Origin: Gammaproteobacteria bacterium
GTDB taxonomy: Bacteria > Pseudomonadota > Gammaproteobacteria > UBA6429 > Thiohalophilaceae
NCBI GenBank assembly: GCA_029881995.1
Contig: JAOULO010000030.1
Coordinates: 1-39,808 of the forward strand
Reading direction: 5' to 3'
Length of the DNA stretch: 39,808 bases
The notes under the pieces were generated by a model, which worked only from the letters and a program-made list of their open reading frames with translations, was not told the origin of the DNA and did not search any database. Position 1 is the stretch's first letter, and each line of letters begins with the position of its first letter. The position numbers and the translations under genes were made by a program. Of the stretch, positions 17,617 through 25,779 are shown in pieces.

Positions 17617-18507
17617 ATGAGATTAAACGCAATTTATTTCCGCATTATTCTAGTAGCCCTATGTATTTCTTTGTCTCCAGTTGCTAAAGCTGGCTTATAT
17701 CAGTTACATGCTGAGCTTACGGAAGCTATCTTAAAGAAAATTAATAACAAATATCCTTTACCAGAAAAAATCTTATGGAGTAATCTTAACTTTGAAACAA
17801 AGTCATACGAACAAGAGAAACAAAAACTAAAAAATGTATTACACAGAATTAGAACTAACACCAGTAAAGAAGCAATATCATGTCAGTTATTATTACTACA
17901 CGTTAATCTTCTAGATTATCGAAATTTTGCGACAGGATCTTCTGACTTATCTAAAATACCCCCCGGTTGGTACACGAAAGCAAATCAGCTTACCGATATG
18001 GGTGTAAAAATCATTTATTCAGGTGCACCAGAAGCCATATCATTTTACTATTTTGGGAGCTTAGGTAATGAAATCGTAAAATTTACTGGTACTTACTGTA
18101 GTCAGATATATAAGCTATTTAGTATTCAAAATGAACAATGGCATTATCGAAGTAATATGTCGGATTATGAGTGGATCAACCTTAAAAGTAAGAAATTACA
18201 CAATTTATTGAAAAATAGAAGCTGGGAAAAAGAAGAAAAGGCGCTTTTTAGATTTTATGAACTTACTTTGTTGTTAGATCAATGGACAAACTGTGGTTTA
18301 TTTGATCCCACGCCTGAGGAAATCAACCAATTCTGGGAAATGCGATATAAAAACGAAACAAAAATTAAGCAGGTTGTTTCTAAAATAAATCAATTAAAAA
18401 ATCTTGTTAAAAGCGCTAATCAAAATGATGAAATATTATATTATATTGAGAAAAAACTTCCGGTCGAAGATAACTGGCCTAATTCATGTGCGCCAAAAGA
18501 TGTATAA
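17617..18507 (+). CDS. Orphan AT-rich gene, predicted exported protein
   Basis: The product has 296 residues and no family I recognise. The ATG at 17617 is chosen over the TTG at 17575 because it begins a clear signal peptide (MRLNAIYFRIILVALCISLS, then PVAKA-G). The mature protein is mostly helical-looking and charged and carries four cysteines (SCQLLL, TYCSQI, TNCGLF, NSCAPK) that could form two disulfides, consistent with a periplasmic or secreted location. Aromatic clusters (EAISFYYFG, EQWHYRSN) stand out. The base composition is much more AT-rich than its neighbours, with codons such as AAA, TTA and ATA prominent. It sits between inverted repeat copies B and C, which suggests acquisition by horizontal transfer. 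No function is assigned. Confidence 0.8.
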   Translation: MRLNAIYFRIILVALCISLSPVAKAGLYQLHAELTEAILKKINNKYPLPEKILWSNLNFETKSYEQEKQKLKNVLHRIRTNTSKEAISCQLLLLHVNLLDYRNFATGSSDLSKIPPGWYTKANQLTDMGVKIIYSGAPEAISFYYFGSLGNEIVKFTGTYCSQIYKLFSIQNEQWHYRSNMSDYEWINLKSKKLHNLLKNRSWEKEEKALFRFYELTLLLDQWTNCGLFDPTPEEINQFWEMRYKNETKIKQVVSKINQLKNLVKSANQNDEILYYIEKKLPVEDNWPNSCAPKDV

Positions 18508-18542
18508 CTATCAGTTAACACTGAATTAAATATGACAGCTTG

Positions 18543-18808
18543 TTCGTTTTGGGGTTGGTGCCGACTTCGATGGCGCGTGTTTGGGTTTTGGTTTTTTAAA
18601 TATCAATAAGGGGCGACAAGGATGTCGCCGCATTGGCAGAGGGGCTGGGATGCCCCTTCTGCCAATGCTCAACAAAAAACCAAAACTCAAACACACGCTT
18701 GCGCCATCTCAGGAGGAGGACTTTTTGGGTACTTTTTGGTCCTTCAAAAAGTACCTCGTCTGTCAGGACGAGACCTGACTTAAATCCAGCATCGCATCAG
18801 CGATTCCA
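18543..18808 (-). repeat. Hairpin element, copy C (inverted)
   Basis: This 266-bp copy lies on the minus strand and matches B almost throughout, including the GGTACTTTTT/AAAAAGTACC hairpin, the bulged main stem with a different loop, and GGCGACA/TGTCGCC. Outer arms span 18569-18708. Its first hairpin is ATCGC/GCGAT as in A. With B it forms inverted repeats around the orphan gene. Confidence 0.92.
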
Positions 18809-18901
18809 AATTAAAACCAACAAGACAACCCCCAACCATTCCGACTACAATTACCCCCAACCACAATAAAAAATAACCATAAAATACCAAGGATCCGACG
18901 C

Positions 18902-20176
18902 ATGTTCAAAAAACTCGACCGACAGGTGATTTCCTGGGCCTTGTACGACTGGGGAAATTCTGCCTTTGCGGTGGTGATGTTAACGGCTTTTTTCCCACCT
19001 TTTTTTAAACAGTTTCTGAGTGCGGATCTGGATGCGACGACCAGTACTTTCTGGTTGGGTATTGCCAATGCCTCGGCGAGTATGATTATTGTTTTACTGG
19101 CCCCGATTATGGGGGCGATTGCGGATGCGAGTTGTAGTAAGAAACGTTTTTTGATCAGCTTTGCGATATTGGGAATTGTGACCACATTCATGCTGGTGTT
19201 TGCTGATAAAGGGGAGTGGCAGTTTGGCTTGCTGTTATATGTGATGGCGACTGTGGGTTTTATGGGGGCCAATGTCTTTTATGATTCACTGATCGTGATT
19301 GTGGCACCGGAGGATAAGCTGGATGTGATCTCCGGGCTGGGTTATGCACTGGGTTATCTGGGGGGTGGGCTGTTACTGGCGGTTGATGTCGCCATGTTCC
19401 TGATGCCTGAGAAGTTTGGTTTTGATAATGCGACTCAGGCGATCCAGGCCAGTTTTATCAGTGTGGCGATATGGTGGGCCCTGTTTAGTCTGCCGTTGAT
19501 CTTTTTTGTAAAGGAAAGAAAAGCAAACAAGAATCAGCCAGCAGGTCAGGCTGTGGTGATGGGCTTTCGACAGTTAAGAGATACTTTACGAGAAATTAAA
19601 AAACTAAAAGTGGTCATGCTGTTTTTACTGGCCTACTGGTTATATATAGATGGTGTCGATACCATTATTCGTATGGCGGTGGATTATGGGCTGTCTATTG
19701 GCTTTGATACGGGTAATCTGATCACGGCCATTCTTATTACCCAGTTTGTTGGTTTTCCTGCCGCGATTGCCTTTGGGCTGCTGGGACAACGCATTGGAGC
19801 AAAGAAAGGTATTCTGATTGCCATTGCAGTTTATATTATGGTGACAGTCTGGGCCTTCTGGATGGATAATGTTTATGAGTTTTATGGCCTGGCGATTGTG
19901 GTGGGTCTGGTGCAGGGGGGTGTGCAGTCTTTGAGTCGATCTTTTTATGCGCGTATTATTCCTTCCAGTAAGTCGGGCGAGTTTTTCGGATTTTATAATA
20001 TGCTGGGCAAGTTTGCGGCGGTACTGGGCCCCTTGATCATGGGTGTGGTGAGTTTATTAACCAAAGATCCACGGCTTTCTATTCTATCGGTCGTAGTATT
20101 GTTTGTGGCCGGAGCAGTTTTACTCTGGTTTGTCGATGAAGAAAAGGGACAACGTATGGCACAGGAGTTGAATTAA
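18902..20176 (+). CDS. MFS transporter, UMF1/Atg22-like family
   Basis: This 424-residue inner-membrane protein has about twelve hydrophobic segments. The N-terminal SWALYDWGNSAFAVVMLTAF is the hallmark of the UMF1 (vacuole effluxer Atg22-like) branch of the major facilitator superfamily. Later blocks GLVQGGVQSLSRSFYARIIP and GEFFGFYNMLGKFAAVLGP also match that branch. The substrate is unknown; amino-acid efflux is reported for the yeast relative, which is a weak guide. It is the first gene after repeat copy C and probably cotranscribed with the amidohydrolase 8 bases downstream. Confidence 0.92.
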   Translation: MFKKLDRQVISWALYDWGNSAFAVVMLTAFFPPFFKQFLSADLDATTSTFWLGIANASASMIIVLLAPIMGAIADASCSKKRFLISFAILGIVTTFMLVFADKGEWQFGLLLYVMATVGFMGANVFYDSLIVIVAPEDKLDVISGLGYALGYLGGGLLLAVDVAMFLMPEKFGFDNATQAIQASFISVAIWWALFSLPLIFFVKERKANKNQPAGQAVVMGFRQLRDTLREIKKLKVVMLFLLAYWLYIDGVDTIIRMAVDYGLSIGFDTGNLITAILITQFVGFPAAIAFGLLGQRIGAKKGILIAIAVYIMVTVWAFWMDNVYEFYGLAIVVGLVQGGVQSLSRSFYARIIPSSKSGEFFGFYNMLGKFAAVLGPLIMGVVSLLTKDPRLSILSVVVLFVAGAVLLWFVDEEKGQRMAQELN

Positions 20177-20184
20177 ATAATTAT

Positions 20185-21414
20185 ATGAAACGCAGGACGG
20201 TATTGAAGTTATTAGGGGCGGGGGCCATTGGGGGAACACTGGGTGCGTACTGGCCCGATGAAGGGATTTGGAACCCCTGTCCAGTTGAAAGCATTCCGGA
20301 TAGTTTGTTAAACCATGAACTGGTCCAACAGGCCTGGCAGGGTATCGATCCTTCACTTTATATTGATAGTCATTTTCATATCGTAGGCACCGGTGACACG
20401 GATTCAGGTATCTGGTTGCATCCGCATATGCAAAACCCACTGCAAATTGCACAGTATGTCCGATTCAAGTTTTATATGAATGCGACCTGTATGCGCGAAG
20501 GTCAGCCGATTGATTCCCAGTACATTGACTACCTGTTACGGCTCAACAAAGATTTTTCGGCTGGGGCAAAGTTTATGTTGCTGGCCTTTGATTATCGTTA
20601 TGATGAACAGGGCAAAGTGATTAAAGATAAGTCACCTTTTGCCATTCCCAATGAATATGCTGCAAAAATAGTAAAACAACATCCTGATCAGTTTGAATGG
20701 GCCGCTTCGATTCATCCTTATCGTAAGGATGCGGTTGAACAACTGGCCTGGTGTGTCAAGCACGGGGCACGGGCCGTGAAGTGGTTGCCACCCATGATGG
20801 GGATCGATCCGGCTTCTAAACTGTGTGAGCCATTTTATGAGGCCCTTGTTAAAAATCAGATACCGCTGGTGACCCATGCAGGGGATGAACATGCCGTTGC
20901 CGGGGTGGATGCGCAAAAATTAGGAAACCCATTATTGTTAAGAAAACCACTCGATATGGGTGTGAAGACCATCGTGGCGCATTGTGCAACAATGGGGCAT
21001 AACCGGGACATCGATCAAGGGCCAAACGGTCCAGAACAAAGTAATTATAAGTTGTTTGCCCGGCTGATGAATGAAAAGCGATATGAGGGGTTACTGTATG
21101 GTGATATTTCTGCCGTACCGCAGGTTAATCGTGATGGCTATGCAATAGCCGATATTATTGAACAACAGGACTGGCATCATCGTTTATTAAACGGATCTGA
21201 TTTTCCTTTGCCTGGTGTGATGCCTATCTTTTCTACACAACGAATCGTTGAGCTGGGTCTTTTAGATAAAAATATGGCAAAAGTCATTAAACAGATACGC
21301 ACTTTCAACCCGGTACTGTATGACTTTGTGTTAAAGCGCAGTATGCGATATAAAGGCCTGAAATTATCAGAACGTGTTTTTGAAACAGGCCGAATCCTAA
21401 GGCAACGGGCTTAA
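20185..21414 (+). CDS. Tat-like exported amidohydrolase (amidohydrolase-2 type)
   Basis: The product has 409 residues. The N-terminus MKRRTVLKLLGAGAIGGTLG has the twin-arginine pattern R-R-x-V-L-K plus a moderately hydrophobic core, suggesting Tat export or membrane anchoring. The metal-dependent TIM-barrel hydrolase motifs are present: DSHFHIVG (His63 and His65), WAASIHPYRKDAVEQL, the central THAGDEHAV, AHCATMGH and NGSDFPLPG with the catalytic Asp. Family members are varied hydrolases or decarboxylases, and the substrate is unknown. The gene follows the transporter by 8 bases, so its substrate may be linked to what that transporter carries. A DUF2970 peptide gene follows. Confidence 0.88.
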   Translation: MKRRTVLKLLGAGAIGGTLGAYWPDEGIWNPCPVESIPDSLLNHELVQQAWQGIDPSLYIDSHFHIVGTGDTDSGIWLHPHMQNPLQIAQYVRFKFYMNATCMREGQPIDSQYIDYLLRLNKDFSAGAKFMLLAFDYRYDEQGKVIKDKSPFAIPNEYAAKIVKQHPDQFEWAASIHPYRKDAVEQLAWCVKHGARAVKWLPPMMGIDPASKLCEPFYEALVKNQIPLVTHAGDEHAVAGVDAQKLGNPLLLRKPLDMGVKTIVAHCATMGHNRDIDQGPNGPEQSNYKLFARLMNEKRYEGLLYGDISAVPQVNRDGYAIADIIEQQDWHHRLLNGSDFPLPGVMPIFSTQRIVELGLLDKNMAKVIKQIRTFNPVLYDFVLKRSMRYKGLKLSERVFETGRILRQRA

Positions 21415-21434
21415 GCGATTATGAGAATAATAAA

Positions 21435-21608
21435 ATGAGTGATCAGGATAAACAGCAACCCAGCCTCTGGCAGGTAGCCCAAAGTGTGGGGGCGGCATTA
21501 TTTGGTGTGCAGACCAGTAAGAACTATGAGCGGGACTTCAGCCATGGAAAGCCTTCGCAATACATTATTCTTGGATTGATTGCAGTGGGGATTTTATTGC
21601 TACTGTGA
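21435..21608 (+). CDS. DUF2970-domain small membrane protein
   Basis: The 57-residue product begins MSDQDKQQPSLWQVAQSVGA and continues with ALFGVQTSKNYERDF, HGKPSQYI and a single hydrophobic C-terminal helix (ILGLIAVGILLLL). This is the DUF2970 pattern, a short proteobacterial inner-membrane family of unknown role. The ATG lies 20 bases after the amidohydrolase stop, so it is probably the last gene of the unit. Confidence 0.8.
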   Translation: MSDQDKQQPSLWQVAQSVGAALFGVQTSKNYERDFSHGKPSQYIILGLIAVGILLLL

Positions 21609-21650
21609 TCGGTGTGGTAAAGCTGGTGATGTCACTGGCTGGCGTGTAAA

Positions 21651-22049
21651 TTAACCAAGCAGGCTATTTAATTCTTCTGGTATCTTTGGGCGACCATTTG
21701 GATTTAGGGCCGTGCCAACGATTTTACCCTTAACCATCACTTTCTCATCAGCCAGACGAATAATGTCCTGGTGAAAGGCAAACTTGATCTTGGATTCTCG
21801 TTCCATGTTCAGGCCCACTTTAAATTTGTCTCCGCTCATCAGGGGGAGTTTATAATCCAGTTCAGCACGAACGACGACCAGATTGATTCCATTACGTGCC
21901 AGTTCCGCAAAATCTACCCCGACCTGTTTCAGGTATTCATGGCGGGCGTGTTCCAGATAGTTCTGGTAGACCGCATTATTGACGATACCCTGGATATCAC
22001 ATTCATAGTCCCGGACATCCATATCGATAGTGAAGGCGTAGTCACTCAT
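21651..22049 (-). CDS. Hot-dog-fold acyl-CoA thioesterase (4HBT, YbgC-like)
   Basis: The product has 132 residues. The 4-hydroxybenzoyl-CoA thioesterase motif VRDYECDIQGIVNNAVYQNY holds the catalytic Asp18, and the following EHARHEYL belongs to the long central helix. The five-strand end (KIKFAFHQDIIRL, KVMVKGKIVGTAL) is complete. The substrate is an unknown acyl-CoA or acyl-ACP. It lies 18 bases downstream of valS and is probably the last gene of that operon. Convergent DUF2970 ends 42 bases away. Confidence 0.9.
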   Translation of the reverse strand: MSDYAFTIDMDVRDYECDIQGIVNNAVYQNYLEHARHEYLKQVGVDFAELARNGINLVVVRAELDYKLPLMSGDKFKVGLNMERESKIKFAFHQDIIRLADEKVMVKGKIVGTALNPNGRPKIPEELNSLLG

Positions 22050-22067
22050 TAATTCATTTCCCTGTTG

Positions 22068-24827
22068 TTATAGTTTTTCAATCTTGCCTTTTTGTTCACT
22101 CAGGTTGTCCAGTGCCGATTTAAAATCGGCCAGTTTGTCACGTTCTTTCTGGACTACGGCCTCAGGTGCCTTATCGACAAACTTGCTATTACCCAGTTTG
22201 CCTTCGGTACGTTTGATATCATTCTGTAGTTTATCGATCTCTTTATTCAGACGAGCCAGCTCTGCATCTTTATCGATAAGACCCGCCATGGGAACCAGTA
22301 CTTTCATCTCACCCACCAGTGCTGTGGCGGACTCTGGGGCATCATCGCTGTCGAGCCAGGTAATGGATTCGGTTTTGGCCAGTGATTGAATGAAGGTGTC
22401 GTTTCGATCCAGTCGTTGCTTATCCAGACTACTACCATTCTGGATTAAAACAGGCAGCACCTGGCTGGGTTTGATATCCATGCCGCTGCGAATCTGACGA
22501 ATGCCGATGATGAAGTGTTTGATCCACTCCAGTTCATCAATGGCTTCCTGATCAAACAGGTTCTCATCATAGGCAGGATAAGCCTGACGCATAATTGTCT
22601 TGCCATTGATCCCTGCGAGCGGACCGACCTTCTGCCAAATCTCTTCAGTGATGAAAGGCATGATCGGGTGGGCGATACGTAACAGGCTTTCTAAAACACG
22701 AACCAGTGTTTGTCTTGTGCCACGTTTGGCTTCCTTGCTGCTGTCGTTACCCATTAATACTGGTTTGGAAAGTTCCAGATACCAGTCACAATATTCATCC
22801 CAGGTAAATTCATAGATGGCCTGGGCGACACGATCAAAGCGGTATTCTCGAATCGATTTTTCAACCGATTGAATGGTCTGTTGCAGGCGACTCAGGATCC
22901 AGCGATCCGCTACCGACAGTTCGACTTTGTCACTGCCAACGCCACAGTCTTCCCCTTCGGTGTTCATTAATACGTAACGGGCTGCATTCCACAGCTTGTT
23001 ACAGAAGTTACGATAACCTTCAGTACGACCCAGATCGAAGTTGATATCTCGGCCGGTGGAGGCCAGCGCTGTCATGGTAAAGCGTAGGGCGTCGGTACCA
23101 AATGCGGGGATGCCATCCGGAAATTCTTTTTTGGTCTGTTTGGTAATTTTTTCTTTGAGATGGGGCTGCATCATACCCGTGGTACGTTTCTCTAGCAGGG
23201 CATCCAGCTCTATACCGTCGATCAGATCGATGGGGTCCAGCACATTACCTTTTGACTTTGACATCTTCTGGCCATGAGCATCACGGATCAGACCTGTCAC
23301 ATAGACTTCTTTGAAAGGCACATCATCCATGAACTTCAGGCCCATCATGATCATACGCGCGACCCAGAAGAAGATGATGTCAAAGCCTGTTACCAGTACT
23401 GACGTAGGATAAAAGGTTTTCACTGCTTCGGTATCTTCTGGCCAGCCTAAAGTGGAGAAGGGCCACAGGGCAGAAGAGAACCAGGTGTCGAGAACGTCTT
23501 CATCCTGGCGCAGGTTGCGGTCGCCCAGATTGTTTTTAGAGCGAACATCTTCTTCACTCCGGCCAACATAGACATTACCTTCATCGTCATACCAGGCAGG
23601 GATGCGATGACCCCACCAGATCTGACGTGAGATACACCAGTCCTGGATGTTACGCATCCAGTCGTAGTATGTGTTCTTCCAGTTATCGGGCACGAACTTG
23701 ATGGAACCGTTTTCCACTGCCTCAATGGCCGGTTTGGCCAGGGGTTCGATTTTCACGTACCACTGATCGGTCAGATAGGGTTCGATTACGGAACCGGAAC
23801 GATCACCACGGGGCACCATGAGTTTATGGTCATCAACCTTTTCTAAAAGATCAGCCGCTTCCAGATCGGCGACAATTTTCTTACGAGCATCATAACGATC
23901 CATACCGCGATAGGCTTCTGGTGCCTCGTCATTGATACAGGCATCGATGGTGAAGATATTGATCATGGGCAGGTTGTGACGTTTACCCATGTCATAGTCG
24001 TTGAAGTCGTGGGCCGGGGTTATCTTGACGCAACCGGTGCCAAACTCCATGTCCACATAGTCATCGGCAATGATGGGTATCTGGCGACCGACCAGGGGCA
24101 GGGTAATGGTTTTGCCAATATAGTCTTTATAACGTTCATCTTCCGGGTTTACTGCCACAGCAGTATCTCCCAGCATGGTTTCAGGACGGGTGGTGGCCAC
24201 CACCAGTTGACCGGAACCATCGGTGAGGGGATAACGCATGTGCCAGAGGTGGCCGTTCTCTTCTTCGGAGATGACTTCAAGATCGGAAACCGCAGTGTGT
24301 AGAACCGGATCCCAGTTCACCAGGCGTTTGCCACGGTAAATCAAGTCCTCTTCATAAAGGCGGACAAAGACCTCTTTTACAGCATCGGACAGACCCTCGT
24401 CCATGGTGAAACGCTCGCGGGTCCAGTCGACCGAGGTACCCATACGTCGCAACTGGCGAGTGATGGTACCACCGGAGTGTTCTTTCCAGTCCCAGACCTT
24501 GTCGATAAAGGCATCACGCCCCAGGTCATGACGGGTTTTGCCTTCGGCCGACAATAATCGTTCGACCACCATCTGGGTGGCAATACCGGCATGATCGGTA
24601 CCGGGTTGCCAGAGAGTGTTATGGCCCTTCATGCGATGGTAACGGGTCAGGGCATCCATAATGGTGTCCTGGAAGGCATGACCCATATGTAGACTGCCCG
24701 TCACATTGGGCGGTGGGATCATGATGCAATATGAGTCACCTTCTCCCGAGGGGGCGAAGTGATTTTGCTTTTCCCAGGATTCGTACCAGCGTTGTTCGAT
24801 TGCGTGAGGATTGTAAGTTTTGTCCAC
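22068..24827 (-). CDS. valS: Valyl-tRNA synthetase
   Basis: This 919-residue class I synthetase charges tRNA-Val. The HIGH-type motif is [13 protein letters not shown] (HMGH at residues 47-50) and the KMSKS loop is at residues 521-525. The CP1 editing domain contains the [20 protein letters not shown] block and [14 protein letters not shown]. The C-terminal coiled-coil arm ([20 protein letters not shown] onward) is intact. The frame is complete. Gammaproteobacterial operons commonly run pepA-holC-valS, as here, with one extra small gene between holC and valS. Confidence 0.98.
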   Translation of the reverse strand: MDKTYNPHAIEQRWYESWEKQNHFAPSGEGDSYCIMIPPPNVTGSLHMGHAFQDTIMDALTRYHRMKGHNTLWQPGTDHAGIATQMVVERLLSAEGKTRHDLGRDAFIDKVWDWKEHSGGTITRQLRRMGTSVDWTRERFTMDEGLSDAVKEVFVRLYEEDLIYRGKRLVNWDPVLHTAVSDLEVISEEENGHLWHMRYPLTDGSGQLVVATTRPETMLGDTAVAVNPEDERYKDYIGKTITLPLVGRQIPIIADDYVDMEFGTGCVKITPAHDFNDYDMGKRHNLPMINIFTIDACINDEAPEAYRGMDRYDARKKIVADLEAADLLEKVDDHKLMVPRGDRSGSVIEPYLTDQWYVKIEPLAKPAIEAVENGSIKFVPDNWKNTYYDWMRNIQDWCISRQIWWGHRIPAWYDDEGNVYVGRSEEDVRSKNNLGDRNLRQDEDVLDTWFSSALWPFSTLGWPEDTEAVKTFYPTSVLVTGFDIIFFWVARMIMMGLKFMDDVPFKEVYVTGLIRDAHGQKMSKSKGNVLDPIDLIDGIELDALLEKRTTGMMQPHLKEKITKQTKKEFPDGIPAFGTDALRFTMTALASTGRDINFDLGRTEGYRNFCNKLWNAARYVLMNTEGEDCGVGSDKVELSVADRWILSRLQQTIQSVEKSIREYRFDRVAQAIYEFTWDEYCDWYLELSKPVLMGNDSSKEAKRGTRQTLVRVLESLLRIAHPIMPFITEEIWQKVGPLAGINGKTIMRQAYPAYDENLFDQEAIDELEWIKHFIIGIRQIRSGMDIKPSQVLPVLIQNGSSLDKQRLDRNDTFIQSLAKTESITWLDSDDAPESATALVGEMKVLVPMAGLIDKDAELARLNKEIDKLQNDIKRTEGKLGNSKFVDKAPEAVVQKERDKLADFKSALDNLSEQKGKIEKL

Positions 24828-24904
24828 GGATGCCTTGCTTATCTAATAGTTAGTCATTTTGCTGGGGGATTATACAGAACAGCCGGGCATCAGGCACCCG
24901 CGGA

Positions 24905-25336
24905 TTAACTGTCGTGGCGAGATATAAAGGCCTCGATCCTGGCCTTGAGTTCTTCTTCCAGTTTTTGAGTGTAGGCGGTGAGTTTTTCCTTCATTTCCTG
25001 TTCCAGTTCGGTCCTTAGTTGGGCCAGATCCAGTTGAATGTCTTTTTCTTTCGTTTTGGGTTCAACGGTGGGCTCAGCCTTGTCTTTCTGTTCAGCATCA
25101 TTTGTCTGAGGAGAATCACCCGAGCTGGCTTTTTTGCCCGGTATGATGACCTCATCCAGTACTGGTACATCACGGGTCATTTTCAATGAATGGGCGCTGG
25201 CCTGGCTAATACTCTGGCGGGCCTGATTCAGCTTGGTCTCGCTGGTGGCCAATAAGGTTTTGATAGACTCCAGTGCCCTGACCAGATTTTCATTGTCATC
25301 TACCGGCTTATCAGAATTGTCAGACTCATTTGTCAT
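24905..25336 (-). CDS. Small coiled-coil protein between holC and valS
   Basis: This 143-residue acidic protein has no catalytic motif. The N-terminal half has a short helix (NLVRALESIKTLLATSETKL) and the segment MTRDVPVLDEVIIPG, which resembles the IPVLT-D-V-V motif of betaproteobacterial DUF2486 proteins found near related genes. A low-complexity Lys/Glu/Thr linker follows, and the C-terminus (about residues 100-140) is a strong coiled coil. It starts 9 bases after the holC stop. Its place suggests a partner of the chi subunit or a regulator of the operon, but this is inference. The VPVLDEVI block would be the part to compare. Confidence 0.75.
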   Translation of the reverse strand: MTNESDNSDKPVDDNENLVRALESIKTLLATSETKLNQARQSISQASAHSLKMTRDVPVLDEVIIPGKKASSGDSPQTNDAEQKDKAEPTVEPKTKEKDIQLDLAQLRTELEQEMKEKLTAYTQKLEEELKARIEAFISRHDS

Positions 25337-25345
25337 AGGCCAATT

Positions 25346-25777
25346 TTAGCCAGCCAGCTTATGAGTTTCTATCGGGTAACCGCGATCTCGGTAATATTTA
25401 AATCGGGCCCGAGCTTTCTCCCGGGTGGGCTCATCACCAGTGACCAGTTCAATAACTCGTTCAAAGCGGCTATAAAAACTGGGTACGGTATTGGCCAGAT
25501 TAATGAGGACATCGGTTTTATCATCGGGTTCGTGATCATGACCAATAACAATCGGTGTGTCAGTGGATTCTTTGGCCTGGTGCTGACAGTGGGGTAGAAA
25601 GCTACCATCCTGATAGGCCCACATGAACTGATCCAGGCCGTCACTCTGGCCTTGATCATTGGTGTGGATATAGACATGCTGTTGTTTATCGTATGCCTTG
25701 TTGGCGATACGACAGGCCAGCATGTTCTGGGCCTGAACCCCGCTGTCATCCAGCACATAAAAATCAATTCGAGTCAT
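25346..25777 (-). CDS. holC: DNA polymerase III, chi subunit
   Basis: The 143-residue product matches chi in size and layout: an N-terminal MTRIDFYVLDDS strand, the CRIANKAYDKQQHVYIHT helix-strand, DQFMWAYQDGSFLPH and IVIGHDHEPDDKTDVLINLA. The end ARFKYYRDRGYPIETHKL matches the chi C-terminus (R-x-x-Y-x-x-x-G). Chi links the clamp loader to single-strand-binding protein. The gene begins 2 bases after the pepA stop. The order pepA-holC-valS is classical for gammaproteobacteria. Confidence 0.94.
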   Translation of the reverse strand: MTRIDFYVLDDSGVQAQNMLACRIANKAYDKQQHVYIHTNDQGQSDGLDQFMWAYQDGSFLPHCQHQAKESTDTPIVIGHDHEPDDKTDVLINLANTVPSFYSRFERVIELVTGDEPTREKARARFKYYRDRGYPIETHKLAG

Positions 25778-25779
25778 AC

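Noticed and set aside
16170-18808. Integron gene-cassette array with attC sites
   Set aside because: The elements are too long, lack R'/R'' core sites of attC type as far as I can see, and no integrase is present.
16170-18808. CRISPR array
   Set aside because: Only three copies, each over 260 bp, with whole genes between them and inverted orientation for one.
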